From JANWLD01 sp035700225 (GTDB taxonomy: Bacteria; Patescibacteriota; Saccharimonadia; Saccharimonadales; 2-12-FULL-41-12): a stretch of DNA of 9,082 nt. The stretch lies in contig DASSOT010000004.1 of NCBI GenBank assembly GCA_035700225.1, positions 1 through 9,082 of the forward strand. Reading direction: 5' to 3'. Shown in pieces: positions 1 through 6,419 of this stretch. A model generated the notes under the pieces. That model did no database searches. It was not told where the DNA came from and was given only the letters and a program-made list of their open reading frames with translations. The translations under genes were made by a program, and so were the position numbers. Positions within the stretch are counted from its first letter, which is position 1. Each line of letters begins with the position of its first letter.

Positions 1-647
1 TACATCCTATAACAAGAACCGAGCTATGGCTGGCACAGATAGCCCTTTTCGTGGCCATACTCCTGCAGATAGCGCTGTATTACATAAGTAGTAACGTATC
101 GTTAGGCCCGCATTATCTGATAATATTCACCGAAATCATCCTGGCAGTGCTCATAAGCTTCACTTCCACCAAGAGGCATGAGAAACGGCATTCACTGCAC
201 AAGAACGCCTCGATATTGCTCCTTGCACTGATATCTGTCGCCAATATATTTTCGTTCGCTCTGGTCGGCAAATCGTTAGTACTGGGGCACACGAACATAA
301 CCGGCTATGAACTCCTCGTGTCAGCACTAGTCATCTTTGCGACCAATATAATCGTCTTCGCGCTATGGTACTGGGAGATAGACAGCCCGGGACTGACAGG
401 CGGCAGGTGGTCAAGACACGACCGCGACTTTCAGTTCCCACAGCAGAACAATCTGGCGTTCTTCCCCGGCTGGCAACCAAGCTTCGCGGATTATCTGTAT
501 GTTTCATCGACCAACGCCATCAACTTCGCTTCCGCCGATGCGAAACCCCTGACCGCACAGGCCAAAGGGCTGATGGGACTGCAGGCGATGATATCGGCAT
601 TCACGCTGGCTTTGATGATAGCCCGCGCCGTCAACATCATCGGTTAG
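1..647 (+). CDS. Polytopic membrane protein with C-terminal pore-loop-like segment (5' partial)
   Basis: The reading frame is open to the left edge (first whole codon at base 3), so the true start lies outside the window. A GTG at 51 is available, but it would cut into a continuous hydrophobic helix that begins upstream with residues TELWLAQIALF, so I treat the gene as 5' truncated. About 214 residues are visible. There are about five hydrophobic helices: the first at bases 24-87, then ones around HYLIIFTEIILA, ILLLALISVANIF, VIFATNIIVFALWYWEID and the final QAMISAFTLALMIARAVNI. After helix four come a soluble loop (DFQFPQQ, FFPGW) and the segment FADYLYVSSTNAINFASAD followed by AKGLMGLQ. The order, short helix then loop then final helix, resembles the pore region of two-helix potassium channels, but the TVGYG filter is absent (TNAINFASAD instead). 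Similar uncharacterised membrane proteins exist in other bacteria; I know no assigned function. It ends in TAG and overlaps the convergent PGPGW gene by 11 bases. Confidence 0.8.
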   Translation, partial: HPITRTELWLAQIALFVAILLQIALYYISSNVSLGPHYLIIFTEIILAVLISFTSTKRHEKRHSLHKNASILLLALISVANIFSFALVGKSLVLGHTNITGYELLVSALVIFATNIIVFALWYWEIDSPGLTGGRWSRHDRDFQFPQQNNLAFFPGWQPSFADYLYVSSTNAINFASADAKPLTAQAKGLMGLQAMISAFTLALMIARAVNIIG

Positions 648-867
648 TTTTCCGGCGGACCTTGTCGTTGGTTTCTTTCAGCTTCTTTTTAGCTTTGTGA
701 AGATATCTTTCCGCCCATTCGAACTCTACGGAAAGTATCACTAGGCCGGCTATGATAGCGACCAGCCCCGGACCGGGCGTGACGAGCATGATTATACCGG
801 CGAGCAGGAATGCAGAACCGGCGATGAAAATCGCCATTTTCTTAAGTAATTTTATAGTTGCCTTCAT
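637..867 (-). CDS. Small PGPGW-family membrane protein
   Basis: This 76-residue protein has one long hydrophobic hairpin-like region (about residues 11-46) that carries the family hallmark TPGPG at 30-34, then GLVILSVEFEWAER at 41-54. This is the PGPGW family layout: a glycine/proline turn between two short membrane segments, then an acidic-aromatic ExxWA motif. The tail (57-76) is strongly basic (HKAKKKLK, KVRRKTNR) and should face the cytoplasm. The family has no established function. ATG at 865-867 is chosen as start; the next ATG (residue 11) lacks a ribosome binding site and would trim the basic N-terminus. No good Shine-Dalgarno site precedes either. It stops with TGA, inside the last codons of the convergent gene. 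It is divergent from the alpha/beta hydrolase gene across 72 bases. Confidence 0.85.
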   Translation of the reverse strand: MKATIKLLKKMAIFIAGSAFLLAGIIMLVTPGPGLVAIIAGLVILSVEFEWAERYLHKAKKKLKETNDKVRRKTNR

Positions 868-939
868 ACAATCTTAATCTTAGCGTTTATATAGCTCTCC
901 AGCAGTAATATATTTGGCCGAACCACTATAATATTATAT
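868..939. promoter_or_regulatory. Divergent intergenic region with AT-rich promoter elements
   Basis: This 72-base gap lies between the starts of the PGPGW gene (minus) and the hydrolase gene (plus). On the plus strand a perfect TATAAT lies at 927-932, only seven bases before the hydrolase ATG. On the minus strand TATATAA (about 19 bases before the PGPGW ATG) and TAAGAT (9 bases before it) are candidate -10 boxes. No convincing -35 hexamer was found at 16-18 bases for either side. The region is very rich in A and T. Confidence 0.5.
927..932 (+). promoter_or_regulatory. Consensus -10 box, probably leaderless start for the hydrolase
   Basis: TATAAT matches the sigma-70 -10 consensus at all six positions. 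Its last base is seven bases from the A of the ATG at 940, so a transcript would begin at or next to the start codon. No Shine-Dalgarno sequence lies before that ATG, which agrees with leaderless translation. The -35 region is weak (AGTAAT at the 17-base spacing). Confidence 0.55.
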
Positions 940-1722
940 ATGGTCTGGGATAGAGTCTGGCATCGATACCTGAAACGACCCTACCGCCTGAAGAAAGTCG
1001 TAGATAAAGGCAGGGGGCCTGTTAATATTGTTCTCATACACGGCCTGGCGTCGCGCTCGGAGATATGGCGTCCTTTGATAAAGATTCTTGATGAAGATAA
1101 ATACCGGGTCAGGAGCTTCGACCTTCTGGGTTTCGGTTTGTCGCCTAAGCCCCGGCACTTGGAGTATTCCACCCGGGATCATGCAAACACCATCATGCAT
1201 AACCTCAAAAAAGACGCCGCTAAAGGTGAGAAGTTCATATTCATCGGCCATTCGATGGGATGTATAATCGCAACGCACATAGCCTACAGATGGCCCCATA
1301 AGGTCGAGACTGCGATATTGTACAAACCGCCCCTGCTTTTGAACCCGGCGGAAAGGCGCTCCCTACACAAGAAATTTTATAATTATCTGGCAGGCAAGCC
1401 TTCTACGCTGGCGCTACTGGCCAGATTCATAAACAAATTCACTGACAAGATAGCCGGTTTTAATACTGACGACGAATACTGGCTACCGATAGCCAATTCC
1501 CTGCACAACACCATACTGGCCCAGGAAACATTGAACGAGCTGAAAGAAATCAAGAAACCGACCCATATAATATACGGCCGGTTCGATTTCTTAGTGTCCA
1601 AGGTAAAAGCCAAACACTTGGTGCAGTTGAACCCGAAACTGCATCTGCATTATGTTGCCGAAATGCACGACGTAAAACCGAAATCGAGCCGATACATCAA
1701 AAAATTGCTTGAGGCGTTATAA
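940..1722 (+). CDS. Alpha/beta hydrolase
   Basis: This 260-residue single-domain alpha/beta hydrolase fold protein has a full catalytic apparatus. The oxyanion motif IHGLAS is at 33-38, the nucleophile elbow GHSMG centres on Ser105, the acid is Asp216 in YGRFDFLV, and the histidine is His243 in EMHDVKP. The lid between about 135 and 200 is helical and basic. No signal peptide is seen, so it is probably cytoplasmic. Substrate cannot be told from sequence; esterase, lipase-like or C-C bond hydrolase roles are all possible. The start at 940 is the first ATG in the frame, places IHG at the usual distance from the N-terminus, and lies directly after a -10 box with no ribosome binding site. It stops 30 bases before the superoxide dismutase gene and could feed transcription into it. 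Confidence 0.88.
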   Translation: MVWDRVWHRYLKRPYRLKKVVDKGRGPVNIVLIHGLASRSEIWRPLIKILDEDKYRVRSFDLLGFGLSPKPRHLEYSTRDHANTIMHNLKKDAAKGEKFIFIGHSMGCIIATHIAYRWPHKVETAILYKPPLLLNPAERRSLHKKFYNYLAGKPSTLALLARFINKFTDKIAGFNTDDEYWLPIANSLHNTILAQETLNELKEIKKPTHIIYGRFDFLVSKVKAKHLVQLNPKLHLHYVAEMHDVKPKSSRYIKKLLEAL

Positions 1723-1723
1723 T
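1718..1723 (+). promoter_or_regulatory. Possible -10 box for the sod-led operon
   Basis: TATAAT overlaps the TAA stop of the hydrolase gene and lies 29 bases before the superoxide dismutase ATG. A start near 1730 would give a leader of about 23 bases that includes the strong ribosome binding site. No good -35 hexamer is present at 16-18 bases upstream (CATCAA at 17), so this could be chance in an AT-rich spot. Confidence 0.35.
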
Positions 1724-1737
1724 ATAGCTACTAAGTT

Positions 1738-1745
1738 AAAGGAGG
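1738..1745 (+). promoter_or_regulatory. Strong Shine-Dalgarno site of superoxide dismutase
   Basis: AAAGGAGG, complementary to the 16S rRNA tail, lies seven bases before the ATG at 1753. It is by far the best ribosome binding site in the window and shows that the organism also uses leadered translation. Confidence 0.8.
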
Positions 1746-1752
1746 GTTTACT

Positions 1753-2346
1753 ATGTTTGAATTACCAGACTTGCCTTATGCGTATGATGCTTTGGAACCT
1801 TATATAGACGAGCAGACTATGCGCTTGCACCACACGAAACATCATCAGACTTATATAGACAAAGCGAACAAGGCGCTTGAAGGAAGCGAATGGGCGGATA
1901 AATCTATAGATGAGATACTGTCCAGCTTGAATGACCTCCCCGAAGATATCCGCACCGCCGTGCGCAATAACGGCGGAGGCCATTATAACCACGGTATGTT
2001 TTGGCAGATAATGGGATCTGGCCAGTCCGGCAAGCCGGAGGGTGATGTGGCGAAAGCCATCGACACCGCCTTCGGCAGTTTTGACAATTTCAAAGAAAAG
2101 TTCGCCTCTGCGGCGGCGGGCAGGTTCGGTTCGGGCTGGGCTTGGCTGGTAGATAAGAACGGAAAATTGGAGATTACATCTACGGCTAATCAGGATTGTC
2201 CTATCTCAGACGGTGCAAAGCCGATTCTGGGGCTCGACGTATGGGAGCATGCGTACTATCTGAAATACCAGAACCGCCGACCGGAATATATTGATGCGTG
2301 GTGGAAAGTAGTAAACTGGAGCGAAGTAGCAAGGAGACTCAGCTAA
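1753..2346 (+). CDS. sodA: Superoxide dismutase, Fe/Mn family, Mn-type residues
   Basis: It converts superoxide to oxygen and hydrogen peroxide with a single Mn or Fe ion. The 197-residue length is normal. All four metal ligands are visible: His26 (in LHHTKHH), His80 (in GGHYNHGMFW), Asp162 and His166 (DVWEHAYY). Gly76 in the GGH motif and Gln147 in TANQDCP are the positions that mark Mn-type enzymes, since Fe-types usually place the outer-sphere glutamine near the former; cambialistic use cannot be excluded. GRFGSGWAW at 123-131 is the usual core. NHG replaces the more common NHS next to His80. There is no signal peptide, so it acts in the cytoplasm. The start is fixed by the strong Shine-Dalgarno site. 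It is the first gene of a tight plus-strand unit, three bases before the TPP enzyme gene. Its presence implies exposure to oxygen. Confidence 0.95.
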   Translation: MFELPDLPYAYDALEPYIDEQTMRLHHTKHHQTYIDKANKALEGSEWADKSIDEILSSLNDLPEDIRTAVRNNGGGHYNHGMFWQIMGSGQSGKPEGDVAKAIDTAFGSFDNFKEKFASAAAGRFGSGWAWLVDKNGKLEITSTANQDCPISDGAKPILGLDVWEHAYYLKYQNRRPEYIDAWWKVVNWSEVARRLS

Positions 2347-2349
2347 TAC

Positions 2350-3984
2350 ATGAAAGCCGCAGACCTGTTCGTAAAGAGTCTGGAAGCCTCTGACATAAAA
2401 TATGTCTTCGGGGTACCGGGCGAAGAAAACCTGGCCTTACTTGAAGCCATCAGAAAATCATCGATAGAAATGATAACTACCCGCGACGAGCAAACGGCTG
2501 TCTTTATGGCGGCTACCGTGGGAAGGCTTACCGGTAGGGTCGGCGTGGCTTTGTCTACGTTGGGACCCGGTGCTACAAATCTCGTGACCGGCGTGGCTTA
2601 TGCCCAGCTCGGGGCTATGCCCTTGCTTGTGATAACCGGGCAGAAGCCAATCAAGCGTAGCAAACAGGGTAAATTCCAGATAGTGGATGTCATAGGCATG
2701 ATGAAACCGCTGACCAAGTTCAACGAAACTATCATCAGTGCGGACAAAGTACCGAGCTCGGTATATAACGCGATACGCACTGCCGAAAAGGAACGCCCGG
2801 GCGCAACGCACTTGGAATTTCCGGAGGATATAGCCGAAGAAGAAAGCGATGCCAAGCCGATAAGGTGGCAGAAACTCAGAAGACCTATACCCGATGAAAA
2901 ATCGATAAATTCATTAGTCGAGGAGCTGGAAAAGGCGAAATCGCCGATACTTCTGCTGGGTTCCGGCGCCAACCGCAAACTGATCAGGAAACAACTGACC
3001 AATTTCATAAACAAGACCAATATACCGTTCATAAGCACCCAGATGGGCAAGGGCGTGGTTGATGAGAGCGATCCGAGATATATAGGCACCGCCGCACTAA
3101 GCAACAGCGACTTTGTGCATGCCGCGCTCAAATATGCCGACCTCATCTTGATGGTCGGGCATGACATCGTAGAGAAACCCCCTGTGCTGGACACCGATGT
3201 GCAGAAAATCGTGCACATCGACTTTTCGGCGGCGGATATAGACGACATCTACACGCCTGATCTAGAGATAATCGGTGATATCAGCTACGCACTCTGGGCT
3301 GTAACCGAACAGATAGATGTTCAAGACTGGAACTTTGACAAATTCTACCTGGCTAAAACAGCGCTGGAGAAAAACTTGAACGGCAGTCTTAAATCCGATG
3401 CCTTCCCTATAAAACCCCAGCGATTCGTATCCTCTTTGCGAAGCATACTGCCGAAGGACGCCATGTTGTCGCTGGACAACGGAATGTACAAGCTCTGGAT
3501 TGCCAGGAATTATCCGGCTTATGAACAAAACACCGTACTTCTGGACAATGCGCTCGCGACCATGGGCGCCGGGCTAGGCTCCGCCATGGCGGCTAAGCTA
3601 CTCTTTCCGGAAAAGAAAGTCGTGGTCGTAGCCGGCGACGGAGGTTTTTTGATGAACGTGGCCGACCTGGAAACGGCGCATAGGCTGAAGCTGGACATAA
3701 CCATAGTGCTGGTGCGCGACGACGGGTATGGAATGATACGCTGGAAACAGGATTCCATGAAACTTGCTGATTACGGCTTGAGTTTTTCCAATCCGGATTT
3801 CGTAAAACTGGCCGAATCTTTTGGTGCCAAAGGCTACAAGCCAGGTTCGCCCAACGAGTTCGAAAGCGTTCTCAAACAGTGCTTGGACACGAAGGGAATA
3901 AACATAATCGACCTGCCTATAGATTATTCTGAAAATAATAAATACTTCGGCGAAGAGCTGATTAGACAGATTAAGGATTTGTGA
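2350..3984 (+). CDS. TPP-dependent acetolactate synthase-family enzyme, candidate 2-oxoacid decarboxylase
   Basis: The three thiamine-diphosphate enzyme domains are in the usual order: an N-terminal Pyr domain (about 1-165) with GVPGEEN at 21-27 and the cofactor-activating Glu47 in TRDEQTA; a central domain (about 190-320); and a C-terminal PP domain (about 375-525) with GDGGF at 429-433 and the Mg-binding partner in RDDGYGM (456-462). The 544 residues suit the family. By homology it would be called acetolactate synthase large subunit. However, no ilvN small subunit, ilvC or ilvD lies nearby, and the next gene is a succinate-semialdehyde-dehydrogenase-like enzyme. In cyanobacteria such a pair was shown to be 2-oxoglutarate decarboxylase plus SSADH. 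So decarboxylation of a 2-oxoacid (2-oxoglutarate, or pyruvate) to an aldehyde is a serious alternative to acetolactate synthesis. The substrate is not settled by sequence. AAGGAG lies 13 bases before the ATG; the stop is TGA. Confidence 0.9.
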   Translation: MKAADLFVKSLEASDIKYVFGVPGEENLALLEAIRKSSIEMITTRDEQTAVFMAATVGRLTGRVGVALSTLGPGATNLVTGVAYAQLGAMPLLVITGQKPIKRSKQGKFQIVDVIGMMKPLTKFNETIISADKVPSSVYNAIRTAEKERPGATHLEFPEDIAEEESDAKPIRWQKLRRPIPDEKSINSLVEELEKAKSPILLLGSGANRKLIRKQLTNFINKTNIPFISTQMGKGVVDESDPRYIGTAALSNSDFVHAALKYADLILMVGHDIVEKPPVLDTDVQKIVHIDFSAADIDDIYTPDLEIIGDISYALWAVTEQIDVQDWNFDKFYLAKTALEKNLNGSLKSDAFPIKPQRFVSSLRSILPKDAMLSLDNGMYKLWIARNYPAYEQNTVLLDNALATMGAGLGSAMAAKLLFPEKKVVVVAGDGGFLMNVADLETAHRLKLDITIVLVRDDGYGMIRWKQDSMKLADYGLSFSNPDFVKLAESFGAKGYKPGSPNEFESVLKQCLDTKGINIIDLPIDYSENNKYFGEELIRQIKDL

Positions 3985-3993
3985 GGTAACAAA

Positions 3994-5364
3994 GTGGCGC
4001 TTGAATCAATCAACCCGAAAAACAAGAAGCTGATAAAGGCCTTTGATGAACTATCTCAAAGCCAGGTAGACCAGAAGCTGTCCAAAGCGGAAAAAGCCTT
4101 CGCCGAGCTGAAGGAAGCTTCTTTTGCCGATAAGAAAAAGTGGATGAAACAAGTGGCAGGTATATTGCGCGAGAGAAAAGCCGAGTTTGCTCAAATCATA
4201 ACGGATGAGGTTGGAAAGACGCTTTCCGCTTCGGAAGCGGAAGTTGAAAAATGCGCCGCGACATGTGACTTTTACGCCGACAACGCAGAGGAGTTCTTAA
4301 GCCCCGAGAAAATAGAAAGCGACGCGGGCGAAAGCTATACACGATTCGACCCTTTGGGCGTAGTGCTGGCAGTGATGCCTTGGAACTTCCCTTTTTGGCA
4401 GGTATTCAGGTTTGCCGCGCCGGCTTTAATGGCCGGCAACGTAGGCGTCCTGAAACATGCTTCTAACGTACAGATGAGCGCATTCGCCATGGAAGACATC
4501 TTTGAAAGCTCCGGCTTTCCGAAAAACGTGTTCCAGAACCTGGCCATAACATCATCAAAAGTCGAGGGCGTCATACGCGACCAAAGGATTAAAGCGGTAA
4601 CACTGACCGGGAGCGAAAAGGCCGGCTCGGCTGTCGCTAAGACCGCGGGTGAGGAGATAAAGAAAACCGTGCTTGAGCTGGGCGGGAGCGACCCTTTCAT
4701 AGTTCTGGCTGATGCAGATATTGATTCCGCCGTAACGGCCGCCGTGACTGCGCGCATGCAGTTCAATGGCGGGCAAAGCTGTATAGCGGCCAAGCGCTTC
4801 ATAGTCGCGGAAGCCGTGGTTGATGAATTTATCGATAAGTTAAAAGCCGCTGTCAGTAAACTGAAAGTCGGCGACCCGACTGACGCAGATACCGACGTCG
4901 GCCCGCTTGTCAACGAGCAGATGGTGAATGATTTGGACAGGCAGGTGAAAGAATCCGTAGGGATGGGAGCAAAGCTGGTGTGCGGCGGTAAAGTTGAAGG
5001 CTTGGAAGGATATTATTTCGAGCCGGTAATCATCACCGACCTTACGGAGAACATGCCCGTTCTAAACGAAGAAACTTTCGGCCCGGCATTCGCCGTAGTC
5101 AAGGTAAAAGACGCCTCCGAAGCTGTAAGTGTAGCTAACAACAGCAGGTATGGATTGGGCGCTAACGTTTTCACAAAAGACATTGAATATGCGAAAGAAC
5201 ACATCGCGCCAAAGATAGAATCCGGCGCAGTATTTATAAACGGACCGATAAAGTCCGACCCGCGCCTGCCCTTCGGCGGAGTCAAAAAGTCGGGCTATGG
5301 GCGCGAGCTTTCGCATTACGGCATAAAGGAATTCGTAAATATAAAGACGGTATGGGTAAAATAA
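3994..5364 (+). CDS. Aldehyde dehydrogenase, NAD(P)-dependent succinate-semialdehyde dehydrogenase type
   Basis: It oxidises an aldehyde, probably succinate semialdehyde, to the acid with NAD(P)+. The 456 residues match the short SSADH type (about 455). Key features are PWNFPFW with Asn131, Lys154 in LKHASN, TLTGSEKAG, the general base Glu228 in LELGGSDP, and the nucleophile Cys263 in GGQSCIAAKR. From memory, cyanobacterial SSADH shares the runs around MPWNFPFWQVFRF and LELGGSDPFIV almost exactly. The start is GTG at 3994, supported by GAGG at 3983-3986, seven bases upstream and overlapping the TGA of the previous gene. The nine-base gap suggests coupled translation with the TPP enzyme. Its last 13 bases overlap the dihydroorotase gene in another frame. 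Other short aliphatic aldehydes, such as acetaldehyde, cannot be excluded as substrate. Confidence 0.93.
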   Translation: MALESINPKNKKLIKAFDELSQSQVDQKLSKAEKAFAELKEASFADKKKWMKQVAGILRERKAEFAQIITDEVGKTLSASEAEVEKCAATCDFYADNAEEFLSPEKIESDAGESYTRFDPLGVVLAVMPWNFPFWQVFRFAAPALMAGNVGVLKHASNVQMSAFAMEDIFESSGFPKNVFQNLAITSSKVEGVIRDQRIKAVTLTGSEKAGSAVAKTAGEEIKKTVLELGGSDPFIVLADADIDSAVTAAVTARMQFNGGQSCIAAKRFIVAEAVVDEFIDKLKAAVSKLKVGDPTDADTDVGPLVNEQMVNDLDRQVKESVGMGAKLVCGGKVEGLEGYYFEPVIITDLTENMPVLNEETFGPAFAVVKVKDASEAVSVANNSRYGLGANVFTKDIEYAKEHIAPKIESGAVFINGPIKSDPRLPFGGVKKSGYGRELSHYGIKEFVNIKTVWVK

Positions 5365-6416
5365 TAACTTTGCCGGGGCTGATAGACCTGCATGTGCATC
5401 TGCGGGACCCTTGGCAACTACAGAAAGAAGATTTCTATACCGGAACCTCTGCGGCATTAGCGGGAGGATTTGTAAAAGTATTTGATATGCCAAATAACGA
5501 AGTGCATATAACTACCAGTGAGCTTATCGATAGAAAAATTGCCAGCGCCAGAAAAAAAGCCGTGGCTGATATCGGATTTTATTTCAGTTCGCTCGGAGCA
5601 GAAAATATAAGTGAATTTGAGAAAGTTTTCGATAAAGTCTGCGGGTTAAAGTTATTTATAACTACGACTACGAATATGCAAGGTGCCCGTGCCTTAAATG
5701 ATCTGGAAGAATTAGTAAAAATTTGCAAGGCATGGCCGGCGGGAAAACCTATCTTATTCCACGCTGAGGACCATAGCGTAAACATGGGTGTTGAAGCCGC
5801 TAAACGTTCCGGAAAACGAATTCACTTCTGTCATATTTCCGGCCGCGAAGAATTAGAGCCGATATTGGCCGCAAAACGAGAAGGACTACCTATAACTTTC
5901 GGGGTTACGCCGCATCATCTCTTTCTAACGGTTGAGGACAAAGAAAAGTTGGGGCAACTTGGTAATATGTTGCCGAGCCTAAAAACCCGTGATGATCAAG
6001 ATTTCCTATGGGGCAACCTGGACAATATTGATGTGTTTGAATCCGACCATGCGCCACATACGCTTGACGAAAAAGTAACTTCTCATTCCTACGGCGTGCC
6101 TGGACTTGAGACTACACTATCGCTTATGCTCACAGCCGAACGAGACGGAAAATTAACGCGCAAGCAATTGCTCGAAAAGCTTTATTATGCACCTGCAAAG
6201 ATTCTTGGCTTAACTACCGAGGAAGATTCTAAAATAGAAGTCGACATGAGCGAATACGAGATAAAGAACGAAGACCTGAAAACGAAATGCGGCTGGAGTC
6301 CGTTCGCCGGCAGAAGAGTAGTCGGCAAGGTTAAAAAGACCTATATACGCGGCGAGCTCGTGTATGAGGATGGCGACATACTTGCAAAACCCGGAAGCGG
6401 ACGAATCATAAGCTAG
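5352..6416 (+). CDS. pyrC: Dihydroorotase, short CAD-like type
   Basis: It catalyses reversible closure of carbamoyl-aspartate to dihydroorotate, step 3 of pyrimidine synthesis. The metal site is complete: His14 and His16 in DLHVHLRDP, Lys100 in CGLKLF as candidate carboxylated bridge, His137 (FHAED), His161 (FCHISG) and Asp232 in ESDHAPH; Arg18 would bind substrate. PGLIDLHVHLRDP begins at residue 8, so the roughly 50-residue N-terminal part of ordinary type I bacterial enzymes is absent. The 354-residue length, this abrupt start and the end (KCGWSPFAG, KPGSGR) resemble the dihydroorotase domain of eukaryotic CAD. ATG at 5352 lies inside the end of the aldehyde dehydrogenase gene (13-base overlap) with only a weak AAGACGG before it, so translational coupling is likely. 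Much of the gene uses TTA leucine and AT-rich codons more than the gene upstream. The other pyrimidine-ring gene in the window, pyrD, is on the opposite strand nearby. Confidence 0.9.
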   Translation: MGKIITLPGLIDLHVHLRDPWQLQKEDFYTGTSAALAGGFVKVFDMPNNEVHITTSELIDRKIASARKKAVADIGFYFSSLGAENISEFEKVFDKVCGLKLFITTTTNMQGARALNDLEELVKICKAWPAGKPILFHAEDHSVNMGVEAAKRSGKRIHFCHISGREELEPILAAKREGLPITFGVTPHHLFLTVEDKEKLGQLGNMLPSLKTRDDQDFLWGNLDNIDVFESDHAPHTLDEKVTSHSYGVPGLETTLSLMLTAERDGKLTRKQLLEKLYYAPAKILGLTTEEDSKIEVDMSEYEIKNEDLKTKCGWSPFAGRRVVGKVKKTYIRGELVYEDGDILAKPGSGRIIS

Positions 6417-6419
6417 CTG

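Noticed and set aside
365..700. Plus-strand open frame overlapping the first gene and the PGPGW gene
   Set aside because: It is out of frame with two supported genes; the Arg-rich translation has no family features.
886..914. Archaeal-type TATA boxes (TTTATATA, AATATATTT) upstream of the hydrolase and PGPGW genes
   Set aside because: They are not at the expected 26-27 bases from the starts, other genes lack them, bacterial -10 boxes fit better, and the gene families are bacterial in style.
2598..3248. Minus-strand open frame of 216 codons inside the TPP enzyme gene
   Set aside because: It lies wholly opposite a conserved gene, has a serine-rich low-complexity translation and no promoter or ribosome binding site.
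637..3984. Alternative genetic code with TGA as glycine
   Set aside because: TGA terminates two genes at sensible C-termini and occurs inside none of the ten coding regions, whereas recoding lineages use it often.
2350..3984. Biosynthetic acetolactate synthase (ilvB) of branched-chain amino acid synthesis
   Set aside because: No small subunit gene, ilvC or ilvD is adjacent, and the neighbour is an SSADH-type dehydrogenase; the symbol was therefore not assigned.
4335..4913. Minus-strand open frame of 192 codons inside the aldehyde dehydrogenase gene
   Set aside because: It is a shadow of a gene with complete catalytic motifs; its translation is low-complexity and rich in Ser, Thr and Ala with no recognisable domain.
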